Source: Hafnia paralvei ATCC 29927
Lineage (GTDB): Bacteria > Pseudomonadota > Gammaproteobacteria > Enterobacterales > Enterobacteriaceae
Assembly (NCBI RefSeq): GCF_001655005.1
Contig: NZ_LXET01000013.1
Location: 124,001 to 188,000 of the forward strand
Direction: 5' to 3'
Length of the DNA: 64,000 bases
Part shown: in pieces, positions 51,226 to 60,785 of the stretch
Numbering within the stretch: position 1 is the first letter of the stretch
Layout: every line of letters starts with the position of its first letter
Notes under the pieces: model-generated
What the model was told of the DNA's origin: nothing
The model's input: the letters and a program-made list of their open reading frames with translations, nothing else
The model's database searches: none
Translations under genes and position numbers: made by a program

Positions 51226-53206
51226 ATTTCACGCCTGCTTTGCTAATTTGTTCAAAGTGTTGATTTTCAATACGTTCAATTTCAGGAACTTGAACGTAGT
51301 AATCAACATCATCGTTGAAGCTGTGCACGATCCAAGTTGCAATCATGCCCAGGAAGCAGACGATCGCCAGCCACCAGATGTCCCAAATCATGGCGAAACC
51401 AAATACCAAGCTGAAGCCTGCAATGATGACGCCCGCGCCAGTGTTACGTGGCATATGAATTGGTGCATATTTCTCTGGTTTCTTGTAAGCGATACCTTCT
51501 TCTTTCAGCTCCCAGAATGCATCACGCGAGTGAACCTGTGGTTCGATAGCGAAGTTGTAGAACGGTGGTGGAGAAGACGTTGACCACTCCAGCGTACGGC
51601 CGCCCCATGGATCGCCTGTCAGGTCGCGGTTCTGATCGCGGTCGCGAATCGACACGAAGATCTGAATCAGCTGGCACGTGATACCACATGCAATCAGCGC
51701 AGCGCCGCCCGCAGCAACCATCAGCAGTGGATGGAAGGCTGGGTCAATTTGCTGGCTCAGACGACGGGTCATCCCCATGAAGCCCAAACCGTACAGCGGC
51801 ATAAAGGCTACGAAGAAACCGATGATCCAGAACCAGAATGCGCGTTTACCCCAAGTTTCGTTCAGCGTGAAACCAAATGCTTTCGGGAACCAATAAGTCA
51901 TACCCGCGAAGCAACCGAATACCACACCACCGATGATGACGTTATGGAAATGTGCAATCAGGAACAGGCTGTTATGCAGTACGAAGTTAGCACCTGGAAC
52001 TGCTAACAGAACGCCCGTCATACCACCTACGGTGAAGGTGATGATGAAGCCGATAGTCCACAGCATCGCAGAGTTAAATACGATACGGCCTTGGTACATG
52101 GTGAACAGCCAGTTAAAGATTTTTACCCCAGTTGGAATCGAGATAATCATCGTGGCTATACCGAAGAACGCATTCACGTTTGCGCCGCTGCCCATGGTGA
52201 AGAAGTGGTGCAGCCAAACGATGAACGACAGAATGGTAATACACACGGTCGCCCATACAAGCGAAGTGTAACCAAACAGCCGCTTCTTACAGAAGGTAGC
52301 CACGACCTCGGAGAATACCCCGAAGACAGGCAGAACCAAGATGTACACTTCCGGATGGCCCCAGGCCCAAATCAGGTTGATGTACATCATCATGTTGCCG
52401 CCCATATCGTTGGTAAAGAAATGGGTGCCGAGATAACGGTCTGCCGTCAGCAACGCGACGGTAACGGTTAAAATCGGGAAGGCAGCAATAATCAGAACGT
52501 TGGTACACAGAGCGGTCCAAGTGAAGACCGGCATCTTCATCAATGACATGCCAGGAGCACGCATTTTGATGATGGTGGCGAAGAAGTTAACCCCCGTCAG
52601 CAAGGTACCCAAACCGGATATCTGTAGACTCCATATCCAGTAATCTACCCCCACGCCGGGACTGTACTCCTTGCCCGACAGCGGTGGATATGCCAACCAA
52701 CCGGTCTGAGCAAACTCACCGACCCCAAGAGACAGGTTGATCAGTACCACACCGACAACGGTGAACCAGAAGCTCAGGTTGTTCAGGAATGGGAAGGCAA
52801 CGTCGCGAGCACCGATTTGTAGTGGTACCACTACGTTCATCAAGCCAACGACAAACGGCATCGCGACGAAGAAGATCATGATGACGCCGTGGGCGGTAAA
52901 GATCTGGTCGTAGTGGTGCGGTGGTAGGAATCCGGCTTCTCCCGCTGAGGCGAGCGCCTGCTGGCTACGCATCATGATTGCATCGGCAAAGCCGCGCAGC
53001 AACATGACGAAAGCCACGATGATGTACATGATACCTAGACGTTTATGGTCAACCGAGGTCAGCCATTCCGTCCATAAATACTTCCATTTTCCAAAATAGG
53101 TAATCAGGGCGAGAAGCGCCAGACCACCTAAGATAATGCCGGCAACCGTAACCATAACAATGGGTTCATGGTACGGGACGGCGTCGAGTGTTAATTTTCC
53201 AAACAT
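51215..53206 (-). CDS. cyoB: Cytochrome bo3 oxidase subunit I
   Basis: CyoB is the catalytic subunit with heme b, heme o3 and CuB; it reduces oxygen to water and pumps protons. The 663 residues equal E. coli exactly. Visible are the heme ligands in FTAHGVIMIFF, the CuB/Tyr cross-link motif WAWGHPEVYILVLP, HH in WLHHFF and the heme ligand histidines in LIAHFHNVIIGG. It starts four bases after cyoA and overlaps cyoC. Confidence 0.98.
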   Translation of the reverse strand: MFGKLTLDAVPYHEPIVMVTVAGIILGGLALLALITYFGKWKYLWTEWLTSVDHKRLGIMYIIVAFVMLLRGFADAIMMRSQQALASAGEAGFLPPHHYDQIFTAHGVIMIFFVAMPFVVGLMNVVVPLQIGARDVAFPFLNNLSFWFTVVGVVLINLSLGVGEFAQTGWLAYPPLSGKEYSPGVGVDYWIWSLQISGLGTLLTGVNFFATIIKMRAPGMSLMKMPVFTWTALCTNVLIIAAFPILTVTVALLTADRYLGTHFFTNDMGGNMMMYINLIWAWGHPEVYILVLPVFGVFSEVVATFCKKRLFGYTSLVWATVCITILSFIVWLHHFFTMGSGANVNAFFGIATMIISIPTGVKIFNWLFTMYQGRIVFNSAMLWTIGFIITFTVGGMTGVLLAVPGANFVLHNSLFLIAHFHNVIIGGVVFGCFAGMTYWFPKAFGFTLNETWGKRAFWFWIIGFFVAFMPLYGLGFMGMTRRLSQQIDPAFHPLLMVAAGGAALIACGITCQLIQIFVSIRDRDQNRDLTGDPWGGRTLEWSTSSPPPFYNFAIEPQVHSRDAFWELKEEGIAYKKPEKYAPIHMPRNTGAGVIIAGFSLVFGFAMIWDIWWLAIVCFLGMIATWIVHSFNDDVDYYVQVPEIERIENQHFEQISKAGVKYDN

Positions 53207-53209
53207 CTG

Positions 53210-54139
53210 TTATTCCTCGGCTCCTGCGTGAGCGTGCTCACCCATGTCCATATCCATATGCTCGTCTTTCTTCATGTCCATCTTCTTGCTGCCCATGAAT
53301 TTGTTGATCACATCGACAAACAATTCAGGATTAGCGCTAGAGAAGTATTCAACCGGATGGTATTCGCTTGGCTTCGCTAATGCTTCGAACTCAGCCATCG
53401 TGGTCAGTTGGTTTGGCGCTTTTTTAACTTCAGCAACCCACTGATCAAAGGCGGCGTTATCCGGCGTCGCAATGGCGGTGAACTTCATACCAGAGAAACC
53501 TGGACCGCTGTAACTGCTGGAGATCCCGTTGTATTTACCCGGCTCGTTGGCAATCAGATGCAGTTGGGTCTGCATGCCTGCCATCGCGTAAATCTGTCCG
53601 CCTAAACGAGGAATGAAGAAGGAATTCATTACCGAGTTTGAGGTGATACGGAAATTAACAGGAGTATTCGCTGGGAAAGCCAGTTCGTTAACGGTCGCGA
53701 TACCCAGATCCGGATAAACGAACAACCATTTCCAGTCGAGGGAAATAACATCGACACGGATAGGTTTGACGTCTGAAACCAGTGGTTTATACGGGTCTAG
53801 TTCGTGAGTCGTTTTCCACGTTAGCGTTGCGAGGATAGCGATAATGATAATTGGCACTGTCCAAACGACAGCTTCAATTTTATTAGAGTGAGACCAGTTG
53901 GGAGTGTATTTGGCATCCGTATTCGACGCGCGGAATTTACGCGTAAATACAATTGTCATTACGATTACTGGAATCACCACGATTAACATCAGCCCAAGGG
54001 CAGTCAGTATCAGGGATCTCTGCTCTAGACCTATTTGTCCTTTAGGATCCAGAAGCGCCATATCACAACCGCTCAGCAAGGCTGAGGCTGCGATTAAAGA
54101 TAATATCCCAAAGCTTTTATTTAATTTACTGAGTCTCAT
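53210..54139 (-). CDS. cyoA: Cytochrome bo3 oxidase subunit II
   Basis: CyoA is a lipoprotein-anchored subunit II lacking the CuA site, as usual for quinol oxidases. The 309 residues have a lipobox LLSGC (Cys25), two membrane helices (about 43-65 and 88-110) and a periplasmic cupredoxin domain with SLDWKWLFVYPDLGIATVNEL. The C terminus is rich in Met and His (MDMDMGEHAHAG), as in E. coli. It is the first gene of cyoABCDE, with a promoter about 40 bases upstream. Confidence 0.97.
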   Translation of the reverse strand: MRLSKLNKSFGILSLIAASALLSGCDMALLDPKGQIGLEQRSLILTALGLMLIVVIPVIVMTIVFTRKFRASNTDAKYTPNWSHSNKIEAVVWTVPIIIIAILATLTWKTTHELDPYKPLVSDVKPIRVDVISLDWKWLFVYPDLGIATVNELAFPANTPVNFRITSNSVMNSFFIPRLGGQIYAMAGMQTQLHLIANEPGKYNGISSSYSGPGFSGMKFTAIATPDNAAFDQWVAEVKKAPNQLTTMAEFEALAKPSEYHPVEYFSSANPELFVDVINKFMGSKKMDMKKDEHMDMDMGEHAHAGAEE

Positions 54140-54185
54140 CTAACGACCTCAATCGAAGGCTCTCTGTCGTCCCAAATGTAGGGGC

Positions 54186-54214
54186 ATTTTACGGTAAGGT
54201 TGCAGATCTGTAAA
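54186..54214 (-). promoter_or_regulatory. Candidate sigma70 promoter of cyoABCDE
   Basis: On the minus strand, TTTACA (plus-strand 54209-54214) and TAAAAT (54186-54191) are 17 bases apart and each matches the consensus at five of six positions. The start would be near 54179, leaving a leader of about 40 bases to cyoA. Confidence 0.7.
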
Positions 54215-54477
54215 CATTCTTAAGGGACTGTCATCCTATTGTTTAAAAAGTCCAGATTATTTGTTTTAAATGTCGCATTTCATGGTGCATTTTAAGGTGA
54301 ATGTAGCTATTAAATCAGTAGGTTATTTTCACTTTGTTGTAACAAAGTAAATGTAACAAAAAATGATTTCACATCCTTGAAAATCACTTTTTGTCACTTT
54401 TAGCGTAGTCCTTAATGGGGCGTTAGCTCATGAATTGCCAGCTTAAAATAGGAAAATGTGACACAGATCGTAGGGAT

Positions 54478-54493
54478 ATGTAACGCGTTACAT
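54478..54493. promoter_or_regulatory. Perfect 16-bp palindrome, possible operator
   Basis: ATGTAACGCGTTACAT is an exact inverted repeat about 340 bases upstream of cyoA and downstream of ampG. Its form resembles operators of LacI/GntR-type repressors (compare ATGTTACC-GGTAACAT sites), but no regulator can be assigned from sequence. Confidence 0.45.
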
Positions 54494-54689
54494 TTGGAGT
54501 GATAGAAAGCGATATAAAGCACAAAACGTGAAAGAATTTCCGTATTGTTAAAAATATGTTTTTATTTTTTCGCTGCAAAAAAATAAATTTGAACGAGAGT
54601 TGAGCGGTTATTTTTGAAGGGAAGATGAAAAAAACAGCAATAAAAAACTATTCAAATTGTTATTAAAATGGCAATGACGCGAAATAAAA

Positions 54690-54720
54690 AAAGCATCGAC
54701 TAAAAAACAGCCGATGCTTT
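54690..54720 (-). terminator. Rho-independent terminator after ampG
   Basis: The arms AAAGCATCG (54690-54698) and CGATGCTTT (54712-54720) form a stem; read on the minus strand it is followed by TTTTATTTC. It lies 50 bases after the ampG stop and insulates ampG from cyo. Confidence 0.85.
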
Positions 54721-54770
54721 CTTAATTATTTCTCAATAAATTTTGCGCATAAATTAATTTAACGGCGCAA

Positions 54771-56252
54771 TCAAATAATCTGTTGATGATGACGTTGGCT
54801 TCTATAATCCAACGTTGCACCCAGTAAAATGCCAAACAGGCTGAGCAGTAAACCGATATCCAATAACCACAGCATCACTGACCCCGCATCTAGGCTTAGT
54901 ACGCTTTCTACTAATAGTCCGATTAGCCATAGCGCGATCAGCACACAGCCAATCAGAAGCGACTGAGATGCGACTTTATAGGCACGTGCAAACCGAGTTC
55001 GTCGGGAGAACTCACCGGTAGTTTGCGTGTATTCCAACGTTTTGCGGCAGGCTGCGAGCAATAAAAGCCCCGGAACAGCAGCAATGATGGAGAATAGATA
55101 GAACAACGGCCAGCCATGCAGTTCAACAAACCAGCCCGCAACAGGTCCTACATAGACACGACCGACGGCGGATAGGGCTGAAAGCAACGCAAATTGAGTG
55201 GCTGAGAAGGATTTATTACACAGCGTCATTAACAGTGCGACAAACGCTGCGGTTCCCATCCCCCCACAGAGGTTCTCGAGGAAAATGGCGCTTCCCATGG
55301 TGAGCAGATTTTTATCGGTCACGGCGAGCAGCCAGTAACCGAAGTTGGATACGCCCTGCAAAATACCAAACAGCATCAATGCGCGAAACAATGATAAACG
55401 CTGCATCAGCACGCCACCAAACAATGCGCCAACGATGGTGGCAAATAGGCCAAGCGTTTTATTGACGAGACCAACTTCACCCGGATCAAAACCGACGCCA
55501 CGGATCAGGAAGGTGGTGCTTAGGCTGCCTGCAAAGGCATCACCCATTTTATACATCACGATAAGCAGCAGGATCAGCCAGGCATTATTGCGGCCAAAGA
55601 AATCTTTGAGCGGTTCAATAACGGCCTGCTCAAGCGTGCGTGGTGCGGGGGCAGAAACTTGTGGCTCGGGAGCGCATAGGGTGGCGACGATCCCGATCAG
55701 CATCAAACCTGCCATCAGCCAATAGGTGCCTTGCCAGCCTAAATAGCGATCGGCCAGCCAGAGTGCGAGTCCACCAGAAACCAGCATCGCAAGGCGATAA
55801 CCTAGAACAGAAACGGCGGCGCCGGTTCCGCGCTCTTCAGCGCTGAGCAGATCGGTTTTATAGGCATCAAAGACAATATCTTGCGAGGCTGAGCAAAACG
55901 CGACAATAACGGCTAATCCGGCCAGCCACCATAGATGCTGGATCGGGTTGAGTAGCCCCATGGCAAAAATAGTGATGAGTAAAAATACCTGGGTGACCAA
56001 CAGCCAGCCGCGGCGGCGGCCGAGAAACGATGGCGTATAACGATCCATCATAGGTGACCAAAGGAACTTAAAGACGTATGCCTGACCTACCAAAGAGAAG
56101 AACCCGATAGTTTTAAGATCGACGTTGGCAACGGTCATCCAAGCCTGAAGCGTACCTGAGGTAAGAGCTAAAGGAAGGCCAGAGGCAAAACCCAGTAAAA
56201 GTAATATGACGGTATTGCGATGAGCAAAAATAGCTAAATTTGAATTAGGCAT
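54771..56252 (-). CDS. ampG: Muropeptide MFS transporter AmpG
   Basis: AmpG imports anhydro-muropeptides (GlcNAc-anhydroMurNAc peptides) from the periplasm for cell-wall recycling; in species with inducible AmpC it feeds beta-lactamase induction. The 493 residues (E. coli 491) form about 14 membrane helices. Conserved: LLLGFASGLPLALTSGTLQAWMT, the MDRYTPSFLGRRRGWLL loop and FCSASQDIVFDAYKTDLL. It lies next to yajG as in E. coli. Confidence 0.96.
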   Translation of the reverse strand: MPNSNLAIFAHRNTVILLLLGFASGLPLALTSGTLQAWMTVANVDLKTIGFFSLVGQAYVFKFLWSPMMDRYTPSFLGRRRGWLLVTQVFLLITIFAMGLLNPIQHLWWLAGLAVIVAFCSASQDIVFDAYKTDLLSAEERGTGAAVSVLGYRLAMLVSGGLALWLADRYLGWQGTYWLMAGLMLIGIVATLCAPEPQVSAPAPRTLEQAVIEPLKDFFGRNNAWLILLLIVMYKMGDAFAGSLSTTFLIRGVGFDPGEVGLVNKTLGLFATIVGALFGGVLMQRLSLFRALMLFGILQGVSNFGYWLLAVTDKNLLTMGSAIFLENLCGGMGTAAFVALLMTLCNKSFSATQFALLSALSAVGRVYVGPVAGWFVELHGWPLFYLFSIIAAVPGLLLLAACRKTLEYTQTTGEFSRRTRFARAYKVASQSLLIGCVLIALWLIGLLVESVLSLDAGSVMLWLLDIGLLLSLFGILLGATLDYRSQRHHQQII

Positions 56253-56311
56253 TCAATTGATTCCCATGCTCTGCCCAGAAGGGCAGAGCGGGGTGAAAAC
56301 GATGGGGGTAA

Positions 56312-56890
56312 TTAACGGGCGTTCGCTTTAATGAAGTCGCTGATGCTGGTGTCTTGAGCCATGTTTGCCACAATATCCGTCATCGCGTTGTTAACCGCAT
56401 TGGTGATTTTACTGTTAGATGCAGTAAATGCACCCTGTTCGTTGTAAACGGAGCGGTAGTTCTTCACCTGCTTATTGCCGTTTTTCGCTTGAGCGATAAT
56501 AGAGATATCGGCATTCGTAGTGATGTTGTAACGCAGATTGCCTTCTTTAACGTCTGCATACAGCTGGTTTACAACAATCTGTAAATCAACAGCGCCGCTT
56601 GGCCCAACCATATAACCACGTTTAGTCATCTGGTTTTCCAACACTTCTTGTAACAGGAAACGTAGGTCGCGGGACGGGGTCAGCGTAACTAACTCACCGT
56701 CGCGATTGACTTTCGCCAGTGCTTTGTCCTGACGAACATCGGCGCCGTTAATGCTGATGGTAATACCTTGCAGGGTTGGGTCCTGCTGCGGCAGTGCCAT
56801 CTTCGGATTAACGTCTAGTGTATTGGTGCTGGTTGCGCATCCGGCCAAGGCGAAAACGGCAAGGAGCGGGAAAAACAGTTTTGTGATCAT
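56312..56890 (-). CDS. yajG: Lipoprotein YajG
   Basis: YajG is an outer-membrane lipoprotein of unknown function, conserved upstream of ampG. From ATG 56890 it has 192 residues with lipobox FALAGC (Cys18), the same position and length as in E. coli; an ATG at 56896 adds two residues. Conserved: PQQDPTLQGITISINGADVRQDKALAKV and SRDLRFLLQEVLENQMTKRGYMVGPSG. The backbone departs from E. coli after this gene: bolA is replaced by a sugar cluster. Confidence 0.93.
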   Translation of the reverse strand: MITKLFFPLLAVFALAGCATSTNTLDVNPKMALPQQDPTLQGITISINGADVRQDKALAKVNRDGELVTLTPSRDLRFLLQEVLENQMTKRGYMVGPSGAVDLQIVVNQLYADVKEGNLRYNITTNADISIIAQAKNGNKQVKNYRSVYNEQGAFTASNSKITNAVNNAMTDIVANMAQDTSISDFIKANAR

Positions 56891-57094
56891 TTTCATCGAG
56901 TTAATAACCATTTTTTCGTGAGAAGACGCCGTGTTCGACTTTGGTACTGGCGAAGCTACGGACTTGATGGACAGAATTTTCACCATCATAACATTGGCGT
57001 TGAGATGTTGAAGCCCTGAAAAACGATTTTATTGCATACAGGAAAGCTCGCAATCTCCGAAGTAAGGAGGATGTCAGAATCCTCGTTCATTCAT

Positions 57095-58183
57095 TTAAGC
57101 GTCATTGGAGGATTGCTGATAAAGATCTTTGCGTTTCCAATTCACATCAGCAACGGAGTTTCCGATGTAAAACTGGCTTTGCAACAGTAGGTTAAATGCA
57201 GTCCGAACAGGACGAGTTAGCCGACTTTGCAAAACATACACAGACTCTCGACCCAATTCTCTACAGGGTAAATAAACGGAAGTAATATCGAGAGAGTTAG
57301 TTTTTTTTATTCCAATATTAAAATCTAGACTCATGACCGATACGTCATCTGGGACCTGAATACCGTGCTGTTCGAAAACATCAATCACAGCCTGAGCAAT
57401 GGTGTTGCTTCCGCACAGGATGGCAGAGGGCAACGCCTCGCGAGCGCGATTTTGCAGGTATTTTTCAAACGAGAGTTTAGCTTCTTCAGCCTCGTACCCC
57501 TTATTCACCAGCAGATGCTCTGACTCTTCAAAAAACACATGATGATCTAAACAGGCTCTTTTAAAGCCGTCGAGGCGTAGCAGCATGGTATCGCGGCGTA
57601 GGTCTGTAAACAGTAAAACTGGACGATGGCCTTTTTGAAATAAATAAGTCGCAGCGCTGTAACTCGAAGAATAGTGGTCTGGCGAAATACTGTCTAAACG
57701 CATTTCTTTATCTTTAGCATTTATCGTAATAGCCAGTTTATTGGATTCCGAGGCGAGCTTGTATAACATTGCGTCATCAATTCCAATTATTATTATTGCA
57801 TCAATATCATCATTGTTGATTAGTTTTATAAATGATGAAATATCAGCCCCATTGACCTCCAAGCTGCATTTACTGAGTCGGATGTCGTAATGTTCGATTT
57901 CAGAGAGGATGCTTTGAATGATCTCATAATAATAACGATCGCCATGAGGCGTGAATGCTTTGGCTGGGGCACACACTAATATGGAATTCATTAATAACCG
58001 TCCAGCGGGTATGTTGTGCAAAATACCCAGTAATTTCGCGTGAGTAAATACCTTCTCTTTTGCCTGAGGGCTGACGTTTGATTTACCCGATAATACGCGA
58101 GACACAGTGCTGGTCGACAGTTGGGTAAGCTCTGCTAACTGCTTGATTTTTAATTTGCCAGTCATTTTTGTGATCGACTCCAT
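57095..58183 (-). CDS. LacI-family transcriptional regulator
   Basis: A 362-residue repressor-type protein with an N-terminal LacI helix-turn-helix (KLKIKQLAELTQLSTSTVSRVLSG with the hinge-region Ala/Arg in IPAGRL) and a periplasmic-binding-protein-like effector domain (about 65-345, with LPSAILCGSNTIAQAVIDVF and DDVSVMSLDF). It is divergent from the oxidoreductase-transporter-hydrolase genes and so is the likely local sugar-responsive regulator. The ATG at 58183 has no good ribosome-binding site; an internal ATG at 58165 is an alternative. Ligand unknown. Confidence 0.9.
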   Translation of the reverse strand: MESITKMTGKLKIKQLAELTQLSTSTVSRVLSGKSNVSPQAKEKVFTHAKLLGILHNIPAGRLLMNSILVCAPAKAFTPHGDRYYYEIIQSILSEIEHYDIRLSKCSLEVNGADISSFIKLINNDDIDAIIIIGIDDAMLYKLASESNKLAITINAKDKEMRLDSISPDHYSSSYSAATYLFQKGHRPVLLFTDLRRDTMLLRLDGFKRACLDHHVFFEESEHLLVNKGYEAEEAKLSFEKYLQNRAREALPSAILCGSNTIAQAVIDVFEQHGIQVPDDVSVMSLDFNIGIKKTNSLDITSVYLPCRELGRESVYVLQSRLTRPVRTAFNLLLQSQFYIGNSVADVNWKRKDLYQQSSNDA

Positions 58184-58509
58184 GTATGAGTGATGAGATT
58201 ATTTGCGTGGCTAGCCAATTGTATATTTTGAAGTTTTATTTCTGCCGTACTGACTAAATCTACATGCTGCAATTTGTCCCATAAATAACAGTTGTGTGAA
58301 AAAGAAGCCATTACTATTCTCTCAAAAATAAAATTCAAATGAAGAACTTGATAACAAGATACAATTATTTTTTCCCGACTCCGTTATTCAGAGATAGCTA
58401 AGCGTTACGGTGTCAACTCTGACTTAATAATGGGGAATGTTTATGAGAAACACATTAATTGTATGAATGGAAACGGGGTTTGTTCTATCAATGATAACGA
58501 GGTAATAGA
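58184..58509. promoter_or_regulatory. Divergent control region of the sugar cluster
   Basis: A 326-base AT-rich gap between the LacI-type gene and the first oxidoreductase must hold both promoters. TGGCTAGCCA at 58208-58217 is a perfect ten-base palindrome close to the regulator start and could be an operator. GAAACGGGGTTTG near 58470 is a second imperfect inverted repeat upstream of the oxidoreductase genes. No ORF was recognised. Confidence 0.45.
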
Positions 58510-59703
58510 ATGCAGAAAATCGCGATTATTGGTACCGGCGGTATTTCTCGTGCTCATATACAAGGGTACTTAAAATTTTCTGACCGTTGCCAAATTGTAG
58601 CGCTGGTTGACATTTACCCTGAAAAGGCAGAAGAGAAAAAACGCCAATATAGGCTGAACGACGCTAAAGTTTACAGCAGCCATAGCGATATTCTAAGCGA
58701 TAAGAATATTGATGTTTTTGATATTTGTACGCCGCCATATGTCCATGCAGAGATTGCTATTGATGCTCTTAATGCAGGTAAACATGTGCTTTGTGAAAAA
58801 CCGATGGCCGCTTCATTACAAGAGTGCGATGCCGTTATTGCTGCCGCCAAGTCCAGTGGTAAGACGCTTTCTATTATTGCGCAAAATCGCTTTACCGATG
58901 CTTTCTGGCGCTTAAAAGCGGTCATTGATTCAGGTGTGGCAGGAAAGATCTGTCATGCGCAGGTGGATTCATTTTGGTGGCGTGGGCGCTCTTATTATGA
59001 TCTATGGTGGCGTGGAACCTGGGAAAAAGAGGCCGGCGGGTGCACCCTTAATCATGCCGTGCACCACGTTGATGCCATTCAGTGGATGCTAGGGTATCCC
59101 TCTGAGGTGGTATCGATGATCACCAATGCGGCGCATGAGAACGCTGAAGTTGAAGATCTTTCCGCCGCAATTTTTAGATATGACTCTGGCGCATTAACCC
59201 AGCTTACCGCATCGGTTGTCCATCATGGTGAAGATCAGAAAATAGTCATTCAAGGTGAGAAGGCTAGAATTTCAGCTCCGTGGGATAAGTACGCCAGTAT
59301 TTCTGGCTCGAATGGGTTTCCAATTGAAGAACGCGATACGGAGTGTGAAGAGCAGTTGGATGAGCTTTATCGTTCCGTGCCAAAGCTGGCCCACACCTTA
59401 CATGCTGGTCAGATAGATAATTTCCTGCATGCTCTAGAAACCGGCACGACCCCGTTAGTGGATGGTGTGCAGGGCAAACGCTCGTTGGAACTTATCACTG
59501 CTATCTATAAGTCTGCTATCACGCGTGCCTATGTCAGCCTACCTATTGGTGCCGATGATCCTTATTACCAAACCGGTGGTTTGATATCTCTCGCACCTCA
59601 TTTTCATGAAAAATCTGCTTCGGTAGAAAACTTTAGTGATGAGGGGGAGATCCCTCTGGGCAAAGATATGGACAAAGACATGAGCAGCGAGGTTTCGGCA
59701 TGA
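58510..59703 (+). CDS. Gfo/Idh/MocA-family oxidoreductase, first paralogue
   Basis: A 397-residue NAD(P)-dependent sugar or cyclitol dehydrogenase. The N-terminal Rossmann fold begins IAIIGTGGISRAHIQGY; the EKP motif is in HVLCEKPMAAS (catalytic Lys); the C-terminal domain includes GGCTLNHAVHHVDAIQWML, with His and Asp of the active site. The last 45 residues are polar and may be unstructured. First gene of the operon; its stop overlaps the next start (ATGA). Related enzymes oxidise glycosides at C3 or act on inositols; the substrate here is not known. Confidence 0.9.
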   Translation: MQKIAIIGTGGISRAHIQGYLKFSDRCQIVALVDIYPEKAEEKKRQYRLNDAKVYSSHSDILSDKNIDVFDICTPPYVHAEIAIDALNAGKHVLCEKPMAASLQECDAVIAAAKSSGKTLSIIAQNRFTDAFWRLKAVIDSGVAGKICHAQVDSFWWRGRSYYDLWWRGTWEKEAGGCTLNHAVHHVDAIQWMLGYPSEVVSMITNAAHENAEVEDLSAAIFRYDSGALTQLTASVVHHGEDQKIVIQGEKARISAPWDKYASISGSNGFPIEERDTECEEQLDELYRSVPKLAHTLHAGQIDNFLHALETGTTPLVDGVQGKRSLELITAIYKSAITRAYVSLPIGADDPYYQTGGLISLAPHFHEKSASVENFSDEGEIPLGKDMDKDMSSEVSA

Positions 59704-60773
59704 AAAACAAAGATGGTATGAACTATGCGCCGGTTGGAAAGCCTCAGCCGGTCGTGCAACCGGGTGAGTTTATTTTCGCCGCTGCGGCGCTCGATCACGG
59801 GCATATCTATGGCATGTGTAATGGCCTGATTGAAGCTGGAGCGACCTTGAAATGGGTTTACGATCCCGATCCAGAAAAGGTTAAAAAGTTTGTTAGCCAA
59901 TACCCACAGGCTCAAGTCGCTGATTCCATTGCAAGTTTATTGGCCGACGAACAGGTTAAACTGGTTGCGGGGGCAGGGATTCCAGCCGAACGCTGTGCGC
60001 TTGGCTTGCAGGTTATGGATGCTGGGAAAGACTATTTTACTGACAAAGCGCCATTGATTAGCCTTGAGCAGCTGGCTGCGGCTCAACAGAAGGTAGAGCA
60101 AACTGGGCGTAAATATGCCGTGTATTACAGCGAGCGTTTGCACGTTGAAAGCGCTGTCTTTGCTGGACAGTTAGTGCAACAAGGCGCAATTGGTCGCGTA
60201 GTACAAACGCTAGGAATGGGACCACATCGTGAAGGTGAAGGGCGACCCGATTGGTTCTATGATAGAAAGCAGTTTGGCGGAATATTATGTGATATTGGCA
60301 GCCATCAAATAGAACAGTTTCTTTTTTATACCGCCAACGACAATGCCTGTGTTATCGCCGCTCAGGCAAAAAACTTCAACCATCCACAACATCCAAATTT
60401 TGAAGATTTTGGCGACGCCATGCTAGTGGGCAGCAATGGTGCAACGGGCTATTTCCGCTGTGATTGGTTTACGCCAGAGGGACTCTCCACTTGGGGGGAT
60501 GGTCGCCTAACGTTGCTAGGAACTGAGGGCTACATCGAAATTCGCAAATACGTCGACATCACACATCAGGAACAGGATGTGGTGTATTTGGTCAATAACG
60601 CGGGAGAGTTCCGCTATCCCGTCGCCGGTCAGGTCGGCTTCCCTTATTTTGGCCAATTAATTCTTGATTGCCTCAACCGCACTGAAAACTCTATGACTCA
60701 GGCTCATGCGTTTAAAGCGGCTGAGCTATGCGTACGGGCGCAAATGTGGGCAAATCAGAATCAATTGACTTAA
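59700..60773 (+). CDS. Gfo/Idh/MocA-like oxidoreductase, divergent second paralogue
   Basis: The 357-residue protein belongs to the same superfamily but is atypical. The nucleotide-binding turn lacks GxGxxG and reads AAAALDHGHIYGMCNGL. The usual EKP is replaced by TDKAPLISL, keeping a Lys. The C-terminal domain retains GGILCDIGSHQIEQFLFY with the His. It could be a catalytically specialised or structural partner of the neighbouring dehydrogenases. It overlaps the first gene by four bases and is followed by the third after 12 bases. Confidence 0.85.
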   Translation: MKNKDGMNYAPVGKPQPVVQPGEFIFAAAALDHGHIYGMCNGLIEAGATLKWVYDPDPEKVKKFVSQYPQAQVADSIASLLADEQVKLVAGAGIPAERCALGLQVMDAGKDYFTDKAPLISLEQLAAAQQKVEQTGRKYAVYYSERLHVESAVFAGQLVQQGAIGRVVQTLGMGPHREGEGRPDWFYDRKQFGGILCDIGSHQIEQFLFYTANDNACVIAAQAKNFNHPQHPNFEDFGDAMLVGSNGATGYFRCDWFTPEGLSTWGDGRLTLLGTEGYIEIRKYVDITHQEQDVVYLVNNAGEFRYPVAGQVGFPYFGQLILDCLNRTENSMTQAHAFKAAELCVRAQMWANQNQLT

Positions 60774-60785
60774 GTTGGAGGCGTT

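Larger units (their letters stand above)
54140..54770. other. cyo upstream region between cyoA and ampG
   Basis: A 631-base AT-rich region with no gene. Near cyoA it holds the candidate cyo promoter (54186-54214). A perfect palindrome ATGTAACGCGTTACAT lies at 54478-54493. TGTAACAAA repeats and poly-A/T tracts occur between these. The ampG terminator is at 54690-54720. The cyo genes are known to respond to oxygen (ArcA, FNR) and iron (Fur) in E. coli, but I did not identify clear boxes for these. Confidence 0.7.

Noticed and set aside
51933..52471. Plus-strand ORFs opposite cyoB
   Set aside because: Antisense shadows of the highly conserved cyoB, with no independent support.
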